From NCBI GenBank assembly GCA_965220665.1, contig CBDCQQ010000005.1, positions 1,116,001 to 1,180,000 of the forward strand: a stretch of 64,000 nucleotides of DNA, read 5' to 3'. The translations under genes were made by a program, and so were the position numbers. Shown piece after piece: positions 18,901 to 27,274 of this stretch. Every line of letters starts with the position of its first letter. Within the stretch, counting starts at the first letter, position 1. The notes below the pieces were generated by a model. That model saw nothing but the letters and a program-made list of their open reading frames with translations, ran no database searches and had not been told where the DNA came from. The DNA comes from JAJDZL01 sp965220665 (lineage in GTDB: Bacteria > Pseudomonadota > Gammaproteobacteria > Arenicellales > JAJDZL01).

Positions 18901-21110
18901 TTGGACAGTTTCTGTCTGGCTTCGGCCAATGACTTCACCTGAAGGGATGATGGAAACACGTTGACAAAGTTTTCTTCCCGAGTTAGAAACTCCGATTGCT
19001 CAAGCCAAGCGACAGCTGTACGCACTCTGGTATCACTGGTGGCGGAATCCCGTACTGATGAATTGTGTTCATCTTCGTCGAGAATTTCACCTGCAGTTGC
19101 AACGACTTCACCTTTGAAACGGTTCTTGCGGTTCAGATTTTTCAGTGCCCTCAGTATTCCGTTTATTTCTCCTCTCGAGATTCGAGAACGCGCTGACATA
19201 CCAAACTGACGTTCGACGTCATCGGTTGCATAGAGCAGAATGCAACGGGCTGGCGCCTGGTCGCGTCCGGCACGGCCAGCCTCCTGAATGTAGTTCTCTA
19301 GCGAACCTGGAATGTCGGCGTGAATCACAAGCCGTACGTCCGGCTTGTCGATTCCCATGCCGAATGCATTGGTAGCTGCGATTGCACGCAATTCACCATT
19401 AATGAAGTTGCGTTGTACGCCCTTTTTAGTTTCAGGTGGTAGGCCGGCGTGAAATCGATCAGCGGCGATGCCTTTCATTTGCAGGTACCTTGCAACTTCC
19501 TCACTTCGTTTACGCGTGGCACAGTAAACAATGGCGCCTCCAGGTTCGTCATTGTGTAATTTCGATGTCAGAACTTGGTGGATGTGAGAAAACTTCTCTG
19601 GCTGAGTGGTTGGGATGACTTTGAAAACTAGATTGGTACGCTCTGCACCACCGTCCAACACTTCAAGTTCGGTATTCAGCTTTTCTTGAAAATGATTTGT
19701 GATGTCTTTAACGACATCAGGTTTAGCGGTTGCAGTGAGACATAGTACGGGAGGTCTTTGTCCATTAGAAGATTTCTCCTTAATGAAACGCCCTACATAG
19801 AGATAGTCTGGTCGAAAGTCGTGACCCCAACGGGATAAACAATGTGCTTCGTCCAGCACCCAAGTGCCAATTTCGCGCTGCTCTAAAGCTCGCCGTAGCG
19901 TGCGCGAACGTAATTGCTCAGGTGAAATCAGAACAATACCGATGTCGCCCAGCCGAATCCGATCCAAAGCATCATTGCGTTCGGGCATCGATAAAAGTCC
20001 ATTCACCGTGACGCAACAGCCGATGTTCTTCTCTTCAAGTCCATCGACCTGATCCTTCATCAGAGCAACCAGAGGAGAAATGACCACTGTCAGTGCTCCT
20101 GTCTTGCGATAGCGGGATATTGCCGGAATCTGGTAGCAGAGAGATTTGCCAGCCCCCGTGGGAAGAATTCCGAGAACAGACTGACCTGCCATCACTTTTT
20201 CCACAATGGCTTGCTGCATTGAACGGCCGTCTTTGCACGCTGGTTTAGAACGAAAATCGTCAAATCCGAACCATCGTTTCAACTCTTTACGGGCATCGTG
20301 CCGCTCGCGACACCACATACAATCCGCGGATGTGCAGGCGCGATCCCTTAATTTTCGAACCAGGTGACCAGCTTCTGGAAACTGATGGCGCACCCAAGGT
20401 GGCATTACTGAATTTTCACCCGCCACAGATAACCAGGCTAAGACATAGGCCAGCACCCAGCCGGACGGATTGATATCCGCCAGCAGCTTGCGAGCAGTCG
20501 TTTGGCAGGCTCTGTTCGTTAGCCTTCTTTCGATCGCTGCCTTTGCTTCTTGTGAGGTTGGTTTACCTGCATTTCGAATTTCAGAGAAGAGATGATCAAG
20601 CGCTTGATCGATTCCGGCGGGCTCTAAAATGCAAAGCCAATGCCACGAAATTAGCAGATCTTCATCCTTTTTTGCCAAAGCCCCGTGTTCGTCGTGAAAG
20701 ACATCCAGTGCCAGACATGCGTCCAATTCTGGATTGTTTGCCTGATCGCGTATGATTCCGCCATCCTTGTAGTGTTTGATAAGGTGGTGATAAGGATTTC
20801 GGGGAAAGGCTAGCGGACTTAGACGCAGCGTATCGATGACGGGCAAACTCAGCAGCCGCAAATTTGGATTCGCTGCCCTGATGTGAGGCAGATCATGGTC
20901 AATCACGTTGTGGCCAAGAATGAAAGAAGCGCCATCAGCGTAACGATCGAGCGCTTCCAGTGCTCGTTCAATGTTCTTGACCGATCGAGAAAAATTGTTT
21001 TCCCTGTCTTTGCGCACGGCGCCGATTGCATAAATCTGACCACTGTCTTTTTTGACTTCAAGGTCGAGGGAAATACAGGATGAGAATAGTTTTGAGTTCG
21101 TTGAGGTCAA
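15987..21110 (-). CDS. Giant DEDD exonuclease-RecQ helicase-UvrD helicase fusion
   Basis: One 1,707-residue protein with three DNA-processing engines. Residues 1-165 resemble a DEDD 3'-5' exonuclease (SLDLEV, GHNVIDHDLP). A cysteine cluster CTSADCMWC near 260 may bind metal. About 290-650 form a RecQ core with Walker A LPTGAGKSLCYQ near 315, DEAHC near 420 and QEAGRAGRDQ near 612. About 1,095-1,560 form a UvrD/PcrA core with AGPGSGKTR near 1,112, VDEYQD near 1,233, GDDDQNIYSFRG near 1,270 and VAMTRAR near 1,548. A small C-terminal domain follows. It sits inside an ectoine operon, suggesting insertion. The start is a TTG without a clear ribosome site. All catalytic motifs look intact. A repair or defence role is inference. 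Confidence 0.9.
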   Translation of the reverse strand: MTSTNSKLFSSCISLDLEVKKDSGQIYAIGAVRKDRENNFSRSVKNIERALEALDRYADGASFILGHNVIDHDLPHIRAANPNLRLLSLPVIDTLRLSPLAFPRNPYHHLIKHYKDGGIIRDQANNPELDACLALDVFHDEHGALAKKDEDLLISWHWLCILEPAGIDQALDHLFSEIRNAGKPTSQEAKAAIERRLTNRACQTTARKLLADINPSGWVLAYVLAWLSVAGENSVMPPWVRHQFPEAGHLVRKLRDRACTSADCMWCRERHDARKELKRWFGFDDFRSKPACKDGRSMQQAIVEKVMAGQSVLGILPTGAGKSLCYQIPAISRYRKTGALTVVISPLVALMKDQVDGLEEKNIGCCVTVNGLLSMPERNDALDRIRLGDIGIVLISPEQLRSRTLRRALEQREIGTWVLDEAHCLSRWGHDFRPDYLYVGRFIKEKSSNGQRPPVLCLTATAKPDVVKDITNHFQEKLNTELEVLDGGAERTNLVFKVIPTTQPEKFSHIHQVLTSKLHNDEPGGAIVYCATRKRSEEVARYLQMKGIAADRFHAGLPPETKKGVQRNFINGELRAIAATNAFGMGIDKPDVRLVIHADIPGSLENYIQEAGRAGRDQAPARCILLYATDDVERQFGMSARSRISRGEINGILRALKNLNRKNRFKGEVVATAGEILDEDEHNSSVRDSATSDTRVRTAVAWLEQSEFLTREENFVNVFPSSLQVKSLAEARQKLSKAQIPDSYRRQLLSIAEALLQADADQAISTDVLMGVSGLSPENLRRALYTLERYGIANNDTEITVFVHNAVERSSEKRLMEACKLEKALIELMREKAPNQGKGDSSQLHLRFAAQTLRHQGEPEPLPERLWRIIRGISYDGREEDDGAAGSIAVRRRDSETVHVTLQREWPVLEETAEIRREAAEVLLKHLLNRLPERSRGTDLLAATTLGKLLKAIKSDLMLKARVRNPEKLLDRALLWLHDMEVLRLNKGLVVFRPAMMIRLQKVNRRTFTKTDFQPLSLHYERQVLQIHVMEEFAERGLQKMSEAMRLAMDYFSMNEKAFLERWLPGRDEEIRRQTSPESWQSIVGNLNNSVQQNIVSDDQEHVNALVLAGPGSGKTRVLVHRIAYLIRVRRENARSIIALAYNRHAAVDIRRRLVELIGDDSFGVTVLTCHALAMRLAGFSFGEESERPSEEMFKNVMRTAVEVLRGEGLLPEEADERRQRLLRGFQWILVDEYQDIGPEQYELICALAGRSQEEDMGKLSLFAVGDDDQNIYSFRGASVEYIRRFEQDYKAQPSWLTDNYRSTRNIIESANVIIENAGERMKHEHPIRVNRAREKIPAGGQWESLDSVSLGRVQILPAGGDVITQAQAVITEFLRLQELAQDWSWSRCAVIAREWKFLAPVRALCEFRNIPVQMVQEEMPRFLRLRESQTLLKWLRGKKPGIVDGKALNEWLEESCPSDQWYDLIRQAIDEFLEETGGSETTVESVIEWLAEWGQEIRRRQRGLLLLTAHRAKGLEFDHVAVLDGGWGRTKYNEDPDAERRLYYVAMTRARQTLMLSKIHNSQGFQSELRSHRAAIQQETAKLPPYSTEVEYQFVQPDLQNIDIGYAGRYHCRNPIHKAISRLSVGDPLKVKIEENESWLLLSSSGCPVGRLAKSFKAPSGMRCRTAEVFAVVIWSRKFSNNKNHPRPKCDEWEVVVPTLVFEPDR

Positions 21111-21459
21111 TGTAAATGGCTGCAGTGAAAACAGAAAATGATAATCAATCGCGTAGCATTGGGATAGGCTGAGTGTTTTCCAATGAGAAATGAGTCTGAA
21201 AGGAGGCTAATTTCGTCAAATTACAGAGATATCGGATGACACAGGACAGAAAAAGTATGAGTCAACAGAACCAGAAGGGGTGGCGGCACGTACTATTTGA
21301 TCACAACAAAATAACGCAGATCGTAATCTTCGTTGATAAGGTTGAGGTAAAAATATAAAGTAGTCAAAACTGGCCCAAATGACTGTACGCTTGTTCCATT
21401 CAAAACTAATAGAAGAGAGGTGATTTCGACGTTTTAGATAAACTGGCAGATGATCCAAA
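21111..21459. other. Interval upstream of the giant helicase gene
   Basis: About 350 bp between the helicase start and the eutB stop. No convincing coding sequence; an open frame at 21216-21488 overlaps eutB and looks random. It probably holds the helicase promoter and the scar of the insertion that split eutB from eutC. Confidence 0.4.
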
Positions 21460-22452
21460 TTACTTATTCGCGACATCGACATTTTCACCTGAAATTATCC
21501 GGTAGTGGAGGTCCAAATCGATGTTTCCACCGCTGACGATTACGGCGAGCGATTTGGCAGTTTGAAGTTTGCCGGATAGTAAGGCAGCGATTCCGACTGA
21601 GCCCGAACCTTCAATAATCAGCCTCTCTTTCCAATATGCGTGTCGAATGGCTTGGGCGATTTCATCTTCCGATACCAGTATGAACTCATCAATCAGGTCT
21701 TGGGCCATGGCGAATGTGTACTGATTATTCAGCCCAATCCCACCCCCGAGAGAATCAGCCAGCGTGGGCAGCTCGTCAATCAGAACCGGATGTTTCGCCT
21801 TGAGACTGGCATGCATGGCGGCACCGCGTTGCATTGAGACGCCAATGACTCGAATCGCCGGATTTTGTGCTTTCATCGCAACTGCCACACCAGAAATCAA
21901 TCCACCCCCGGATACGGGTACGACAACCGCTTCAACATCTGGCACCTGTTCCAGCAGTTCCAGTCCCAGTGTTCCCTGTCCGGAAATAATGTCAAAGTGG
22001 TCAAAGGGCGGTAGCATCGTCATGTTTTCTTCACTGACCAGGCGGTCCACCTCAATTTGTGCATCATCCTGCGACTTGCCGACGATGCGAACTTCAGCGC
22101 CGTGTGACTTGATGCCATCAATTTTGTTTTGCGGCACAAGACTTGACATGCAAATAATGCACCGAATGCCGGCTTGTGATGCAGCGTAAGCCAGCCCGCG
22201 ACCATGGTTACCAGTTGATACCCCGACGACACCGTTTTTGCGCTGTTCCCCGTCAAGGTTTAGTACCGCGTTACTGGCTCCTCGAAGTTTAAAACTACCG
22301 GTGGTCTGCAGGTGTTCGAGTTTCAGGTTGACGCAGACACTGTTTGGTTCGCTGAGTGCGGCGGATTGCACGACAGGTGTCTGGAAAACGGCGGTGGAAA
22401 TGCGATCTCTGGCCTGTTCGATATCAGCAATCGTAATGCGACTTCGATTCAT
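21460..22452 (-). CDS. eutB: Hydroxyectoine utilization dehydratase EutB (threonine dehydratase family)
   Basis: PLP-dependent fold-type II enzyme. EutB acts with EutC on hydroxyectoine. LQTTGSFKLRGASNAVL carries the PLP lysine near residue 50, STGNHGRGLAYAA is the phosphate/asparagine loop, and PVSGGGLISGVAVA is the glycine-rich PLP phosphate site near residue 180. The ATG at 22452 is preferred over the TTG at 22476, which abuts the upstream gene's stop. Serine/threonine dehydratase is the alternative by family; the neighbours favour eutB. Confidence 0.85.
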   Translation of the reverse strand: MNRSRITIADIEQARDRISTAVFQTPVVQSAALSEPNSVCVNLKLEHLQTTGSFKLRGASNAVLNLDGEQRKNGVVGVSTGNHGRGLAYAASQAGIRCIICMSSLVPQNKIDGIKSHGAEVRIVGKSQDDAQIEVDRLVSEENMTMLPPFDHFDIISGQGTLGLELLEQVPDVEAVVVPVSGGGLISGVAVAMKAQNPAIRVIGVSMQRGAAMHASLKAKHPVLIDELPTLADSLGGGIGLNNQYTFAMAQDLIDEFILVSEDEIAQAIRHAYWKERLIIEGSGSVGIAALLSGKLQTAKSLAVIVSGGNIDLDLHYRIISGENVDVANK

Positions 22453-22476
22453 GAATGTTTGACTGGTGAGTCGCAA

Positions 22477-23370
22477 TCAGGCAACAGTGCTCGGTTCTTC
22501 CTGATGCTCAAAGATTGATGTGTATCCACCCCACCAGTCTGGAGGCAGCGGCACGTTCAGTTCTTCGTGGTGAGCATAACGAGGTTCTACGCCTCGAACC
22601 AAGGTATGGTAGTTAACACTAGGGTAAGATGGTGCAGTGTACGGCATCGCATCCGCCGCGGCGTATGTCAGTACAAAAGCAGGCCGGGCTGCACTATCGC
22701 GATTCGATCCAGATCCATGAACGGTCAAACCGTGGTGTACCGTCAGCGTTCCTGGTGAGCCTGTCAGCATTACAGCCTGATCCACACCAGCTTCCTCGTA
22801 GTCTTCTTCTGCAATGGCGCCAGTCCAATTCCACTGATCATCATAATGGGGAAAAAGCCTTCCCTGATGGCTGCCAGGAACGACTTGTAGCGGACCCTGT
22901 TCAGGGGTTGCTCCGTTAAGCAGAAGCAGAAATTGCGTGGTTCCGGAGTGGGTATGCGGATAAAACGCCAAGTCCTGGTGCCACTTGACTTCTGCACCTC
23001 CATCGGACCATTTGAAGTTCATCATAATCTCTCGGAAGCGGATGTTGGGACCTAACAGGTCGGCAGCAATATCAGGGATGACTGAATCTTTACAGAGCTG
23101 CCAGAAAATCGGATCGTATTCATCAACATAAGCCACTCTCCTAAGCCGTGGGTTTTCGGCACAGTGATCCGGTTCGATATCGATTCGTTGAGTAGATTCT
23201 TTGATCTCTCTTGTGCTTTCCACAATTTCCGCCAGTGCGGTTCTTAGCGGCTTCAGCCAGTCTTCACTAAAGATACCTGGAAAATCAAGATAGCCTTGTT
23301 CATAAAATCGAACGCGTTGTTCCTGAGTAATGACAGTTGGTGGAACTGCGTAAATTTCATCAAGTTTCAT
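22477..23370 (-). CDS. Phytanoyl-CoA dioxygenase (PhyH) family oxygenase
   Basis: Fe(II)/2-oxoglutarate-dependent oxygenase of 297 residues. The iron-binding HxD is WHQDLAF near residue 131, the distal histidine is in LTVHHGLTVHGSGSN, and QGPLQVVPGSHQG is the usual segment between them. It lies between eutA and eutB with 11 and 24 bp gaps, so it is co-transcribed with hydroxyectoine genes. It lacks the ectoine-hydroxylase (EctD) signature I know. Its substrate is probably a compatible solute or a related side product. That role is inference. Confidence 0.85.
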   Translation of the reverse strand: MKLDEIYAVPPTVITQEQRVRFYEQGYLDFPGIFSEDWLKPLRTALAEIVESTREIKESTQRIDIEPDHCAENPRLRRVAYVDEYDPIFWQLCKDSVIPDIAADLLGPNIRFREIMMNFKWSDGGAEVKWHQDLAFYPHTHSGTTQFLLLLNGATPEQGPLQVVPGSHQGRLFPHYDDQWNWTGAIAEEDYEEAGVDQAVMLTGSPGTLTVHHGLTVHGSGSNRDSAARPAFVLTYAAADAMPYTAPSYPSVNYHTLVRGVEPRYAHHEELNVPLPPDWWGGYTSIFEHQEEPSTVA

Positions 23371-23381
23371 TGCAGGACTAC

Positions 23382-24191
23382 CTATGTAACAAATGGTTCA
23401 GATACGGGCATTCGAAGTAGTTCTCCAAACCCGTCTACAGATTTTGTGTAGCCTGATGCGCGAAGTGCCTGCCAAAAGAGCGCTTGGTTGGCTGAGACAA
23501 CCGGTTTGTTAATTTTTCTCTCAATTTTGTCGAGGACTTCGACCGCTCGGATCGCTGTGCAGGAAATGAACAATGCATCCGCTTCAGCCCGATCAGCTTC
23601 AATTGCGGCATCATAAATTGCCTGTGGAGGAATCCGAGCCATTGAATCATTGTCCGCGTAGTGGAAGCTGGTAAAGGCGACAACTTCAACTCCCGCAGCG
23701 GTAATGTAATCGTAAATTGTCGAGTTGACATCATCGCTATAGGGCGTGAGTACTGAAATTTTGTCGGCGCCGAACTGCTCTAGCGCCGCAAGCGACGCTG
23801 TAATCGGAGTCGCTACTGGTATCCCTGGGCGCGCATCATGTACGCGTCGAATAACCGTGTCATATCCCATGACCACCGTACCAGAAGTGCAGCTGTAGGC
23901 AATCGCATCGAGACGCGACCCCGGAATTAACTGGGCTGTTGCATTGGTCAGTTCAGGTTCCATCACACGAAGATTTTCAACCGAGCAAACATCATCGTTC
24001 GGAATTCTGGACACAAAAAGAGCGATGTCATCGCAAGGGCGCATATTGATAAAGTCGCGTTCGGTAGCCAAATCATTCGACAAGGCGAGAAGCCCGATGC
24101 GATATTGTCCTGGTCCGTCGTCTAGTTGATACGAAATACGGACCGGGTCAGCTTTAAATTGCCTGATTGGTTCAGATAGAATGGCTGTCAT
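23382..24191 (-). CDS. eutA: Ectoine utilization protein EutA (Asp/Glu racemase, maleate isomerase-like)
   Basis: 269-residue member of the Asp/Glu racemase/arylmalonate decarboxylase superfamily. In eut operons it is proposed to act on hydroxyectoine stereochemistry. Two catalytic-cysteine segments are visible: IAYSCTSGTVVMG near residue 118 and ALFISCTAIRAVE near residue 197. The IGLLALSND opening is typical. The ATG at 24191 is chosen; the frame stays open to 24338 but that part runs into IS1182-family DNA. First gene of the leftward eut cluster. The nearby IS has removed or replaced its original upstream region. Confidence 0.82.
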   Translation of the reverse strand: MTAILSEPIRQFKADPVRISYQLDDGPGQYRIGLLALSNDLATERDFINMRPCDDIALFVSRIPNDDVCSVENLRVMEPELTNATAQLIPGSRLDAIAYSCTSGTVVMGYDTVIRRVHDARPGIPVATPITASLAALEQFGADKISVLTPYSDDVNSTIYDYITAAGVEVVAFTSFHYADNDSMARIPPQAIYDAAIEADRAEADALFISCTAIRAVEVLDKIERKINKPVVSANQALFWQALRASGYTKSVDGFGELLRMPVSEPFVT

Positions 24192-24255
24192 TTTGAGTGT
24201 TCTCTTTGAGGGAATTTTTAGATCGGTAACCCCTTGAATAGACGCGCGATTCAGC

Positions 24256-26139
24256 GGGTCTGAATTTTCGTTTACCCCACAAAAACCGCCAATCAGGCGC
24301 CATTTGCGGCCTGTCAGGGCAAAATCCCGAATTTCCACCCCAACCGTTCAGCGCGCCGCTGAGCCCTCTGCGGGCACCTGGCCGAATCCAACGAAAATCA
24401 TCTAATGATTTGTTTTAATTGACAAATAATGCCATGAGCGAATCCCAATCGTGTATAATTGACTCCATAAAAGAAACAAAAACCAACCCACGGGAGATTC
24501 ACGCATGGCACTCATCAATTATGACCTTTTCGCGTCTGACTCTGCAGACAATTGTGAGCTGAAAAACCTGACCGCACTGCTCGAACAGCTCGACTTCTCA
24601 GAGCTCATCAATGAGATTCTCATCCGCCGCAAAGGCAGAGGCCGGCGGGACTGGCCCATCGAAGCGATGCTCAATGCCGTGTTCGCGATCGACATTCTGC
24701 AGCACCGCAGCGTGTCCGGATTCGTCCGGGAGCTGAAACGCAACCCCGCGCTGATGCATGTGCTGGGCTTTCCGATGCGGCGTGGGTTTCACACCGACCC
24801 GGCCTTTGACGGTTATGCGGTGCCGAGTGATTCGGCCTTTTGCCGGTTCATCCGACTGCTGACCGAGATTGAACGCGGTACCGGTGCGCTGATGCGGGTG
24901 TTTGAGGCGCAGGTCGATGAGATCGCGGCACTGCTGCCGGACTTTGGAAAAAGTGTCGGCTACGACGGCAAAGCCGTCGAATCGCATTCGACCGGCCGGC
25001 CGCTCAAGCATAAGGCAATCGACAAAACCACCGGCCGGCATCCCACCTCGGATCCGGATGCCAGCTGGGGCGTGCATGAGCAGTACGGGACTGATCAGAA
25101 CGGCCGGGAAGTCAGGAAAACCAAGAAATGGTTTGGTTACACGCTGCACACGCACGGGGACGTGACTTACGAGCTGCCGATTCGGTTTCGGCTGGAAACG
25201 GCCCGCGAGTCCGAATACCGTCACTGTGAGGGGTTGATTGAAGAGCATGAGAAGCTGTGGTTCTTTGACCGGTGCAGGAGTTTCGTGGCCGACCGGGGGC
25301 TTGACAGCAACCAGATCAGAAAGCGCCTGTTTAAGAACGATATCCTGCCGGTGATTGACACCCGCCGGATGTGGCAGGACGTCAATCTGCATCCGCAGCA
25401 GCTGAAGGTGCCGACCCGGCCGCTGGATGAGTCGAAGGTGGATACGATTCTTCGCACGGAGAACGGCAGTCTGTACTGTCAGTGTCCTCAGAGCCGGGAA
25501 CTTCGACGGATGCACTATCAGGGACGGGAGCAGAAGCGCGGTACGCTCAAGTGGGCCTGTCCGGCGGCCAGTTATGATTTCACCTGTAAAGGCCAGGCGG
25601 CCTGTTACCGCATGGGTCAGGTGAAACCGGGGTCGAAGAGCCGGGTGGTGCGGGTGAAGATGGACCCGGATCATCTTCGCAATTACGGCCCTTTGCCGCC
25701 GAATTCATACAAGTGGCGGCGGCATTACGATCAGAGGTCGGCGATGGAGCGGATTTATTCAAGAGTCGATCAGGCGCATCTGGCGCACGATCATTTCCTG
25801 CGCGGCAAAGCGCGCCTGACGCTGAAGTTCACCGTTGGCTATGCGGTGATGCTGGCGCGGGCGTGTGTGGCGGTCAAGGCCGGACAGCCGGAAAAGATGC
25901 GCAGCTGGGCGTCCTCGCTGGCGGCCTGACTGGCGCCCCGGTTCCCGGGGCTCGGAAAATCCAAACCGAACACGATGCTGCGGGTGCGGCAGATTCGGCG
26001 CGGCTGCAATTCGCCCGCGTCGCCGGCAATGGCGGTTTTCGCGGCACTGGGCGCCTTGATGACTCGGAAATCAGCGGCGGGCGGGATTTTGTTTCGCGAA
26101 ATTGACCGAATTTTTCTCCGTGACAGAATTTTCTGACCC
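24256..26139 (+). mobile_element. IS1182-family insertion sequence
   Basis: About 1.9 kb of visibly GC-rich DNA against AT-richer host sequence, with one full-length transposase. Imperfect terminal inverted repeats are proposed as GGGTCTGAATTTTCG on the left (24256) and the complement of AGAATTTTCTGACCC on the right (ending 26139). No clear target duplication was found, so the ends are approximate. It lies between eutA and the ABC transporter operon. Confidence 0.72.
24505..25929 (+). CDS. IS1182-family DDE transposase
   Basis: 474-residue transposase with an N-terminal DUF772-type domain (FSELINEILI … WPIEAMLNAVFA) and a C-terminal DDE core ending in RSAMERIYSRVDQ and LKFTVGYAVMLARA. Candidate acidic residues lie in GYDGKAVESHSTG and VADRGLDSNQIRK. 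A CACGGGAGATT ribosome site precedes the ATG. Length and frame are intact, so it may be active. Codon use is markedly GC-rich compared with its neighbours. Confidence 0.9.
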   Translation: MALINYDLFASDSADNCELKNLTALLEQLDFSELINEILIRRKGRGRRDWPIEAMLNAVFAIDILQHRSVSGFVRELKRNPALMHVLGFPMRRGFHTDPAFDGYAVPSDSAFCRFIRLLTEIERGTGALMRVFEAQVDEIAALLPDFGKSVGYDGKAVESHSTGRPLKHKAIDKTTGRHPTSDPDASWGVHEQYGTDQNGREVRKTKKWFGYTLHTHGDVTYELPIRFRLETARESEYRHCEGLIEEHEKLWFFDRCRSFVADRGLDSNQIRKRLFKNDILPVIDTRRMWQDVNLHPQQLKVPTRPLDESKVDTILRTENGSLYCQCPQSRELRRMHYQGREQKRGTLKWACPAASYDFTCKGQAACYRMGQVKPGSKSRVVRVKMDPDHLRNYGPLPPNSYKWRRHYDQRSAMERIYSRVDQAHLAHDHFLRGKARLTLKFTVGYAVMLARACVAVKAGQPEKMRSWASSLAA

Positions 26140-26179
26140 TAAAATTGTTGCTAACGCAAAACCCTCTCTTTTATTGATG

Positions 26180-27265
26180 TTAGCTGTCAGCCGCGACAAC
26201 AATGCAGTCAGAGGGAAAGAACGTACATTCAAGTGATCCCTGGTATTGATCCATCGATTGCCCGATAAACTGCTCGCTTATCGTAAACCGGTGACCACTC
26301 GCGAGTTCCATGACGATGTGTATATCCGCTCCCAAATGTGCAACGTTCTGGACGGTGCCGCTTAATTGATTGATAATCGTTGTTCCATCTACGGAAACTG
26401 CGTTGCCTGTGCGAATACGTTCTGGTCGTATACAGACTTCGTATGTCGGTGCGTCAAACTCGGGCTTGGGGACTAACAAGGTTAAACCCTTCGCGACTTC
26501 AAAGTTGCACAAGTTGTTCTTGTCGGCTGGGCCCAGCACTCCGCGCAGCCAGTTTGAGCGACCGATGAATTCAGCAACAAATTTCGTTCGGGGATTTTTA
26601 TAGACTTCGGTTGGAGGACCCTGCTGAACGATGCGACCCTCGCTCATGACAACCAACCGGTCGCCCAGGCTCATCGCTTCCTCCTGATCGTGTGTAACTA
26701 TGATGGTTGAAGCGCCAACTGTTGAAAGAATCTGCTTCAGCTCAATTCTAAGTTCCTGACGTAGTTTGGCATCAAGTGCAGACAGCGGTTCATCCAGCAG
26801 TACCACCTCCGGGTTAGTTGCCAGTGCGCGTGCCAGCGCAACGCGTTGCTGTTGTCCACCGGAGAGCTGAGAGGGTCGTCGCTGCTCAAAACCGTCCAGT
26901 TTGACAAGATCCAGCATTTCACCTACACGGTGATCGATTTGGCTGCGATCAAAGTTGCGTCGCTTGAGACCATAGGCCACATTTTGTTTAACACTTAAAT
27001 GTGGAAAGAGGGCGTAGTCCTGAAACAGCAAACCAACATTTCGTTCATAGGGCCGTTTGTTTCGCATGCTGACATCGGCAATCAGCACGTCACCTTCGCT
27101 TGGTTCTTCAAAACCGGCGATCATTCTGAGGGTGGTTGTCTTGCCGCAGCCGGAAGGTCCAAGAAGTGACAGAATTTCACCCTTATTGAGGTTGAATGTG
27201 GCCTCACTGACTGCGGTGAAACTACCGAATCGTTTGGTTACATTCTTGAGTTGAACGACAGACAT
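26180..27265 (-). CDS. ABC transporter ATP-binding protein (PotA-like)
   Basis: Cytoplasmic ATPase of a polyamine/iron-type importer, 361 residues. Walker A GPSGCGKTTTLRM is near residue 37, Q-loop LLFQDYALFPHLSV near 80, signature QLSGGQQQRVALARAL near 134 and Walker B VVLLDEPLSALD near 154, with THDQEEAM after. The C-terminal TOBE-like domain covers residues about 240-350. Last gene of a four-gene leftward operon, 9 bp after the permease. The substrate is not readable; PotABCD-like systems move polyamines, and relatives move other cationic or zwitterionic solutes. Confidence 0.92.
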   Translation of the reverse strand: MSVVQLKNVTKRFGSFTAVSEATFNLNKGEILSLLGPSGCGKTTTLRMIAGFEEPSEGDVLIADVSMRNKRPYERNVGLLFQDYALFPHLSVKQNVAYGLKRRNFDRSQIDHRVGEMLDLVKLDGFEQRRPSQLSGGQQQRVALARALATNPEVVLLDEPLSALDAKLRQELRIELKQILSTVGASTIIVTHDQEEAMSLGDRLVVMSEGRIVQQGPPTEVYKNPRTKFVAEFIGRSNWLRGVLGPADKNNLCNFEVAKGLTLLVPKPEFDAPTYEVCIRPERIRTGNAVSVDGTTIINQLSGTVQNVAHLGADIHIVMELASGHRFTISEQFIGQSMDQYQGSLECTFFPSDCIVVAADS

Positions 27266-27274
27266 TGAATCGAC

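Noticed and set aside
22477..23370. Calling the PhyH gene ectoine hydroxylase (ectD)
   Set aside because: The iron-site surroundings (WHQDLAFYPH) do not match the EctD signature I know, and ectD belongs to synthesis rather than degradation.
24598..25674. 358-residue open frame opposite the IS1182 transposase
   Set aside because: Long antisense frames are expected in GC-rich coding DNA; composition is proline/arginine-rich with no domain.
24250..26145. Target-site duplication for the IS1182-family element
   Set aside because: Bases outside the proposed ends (CAGC and TAAA) do not match, so no duplication is claimed.
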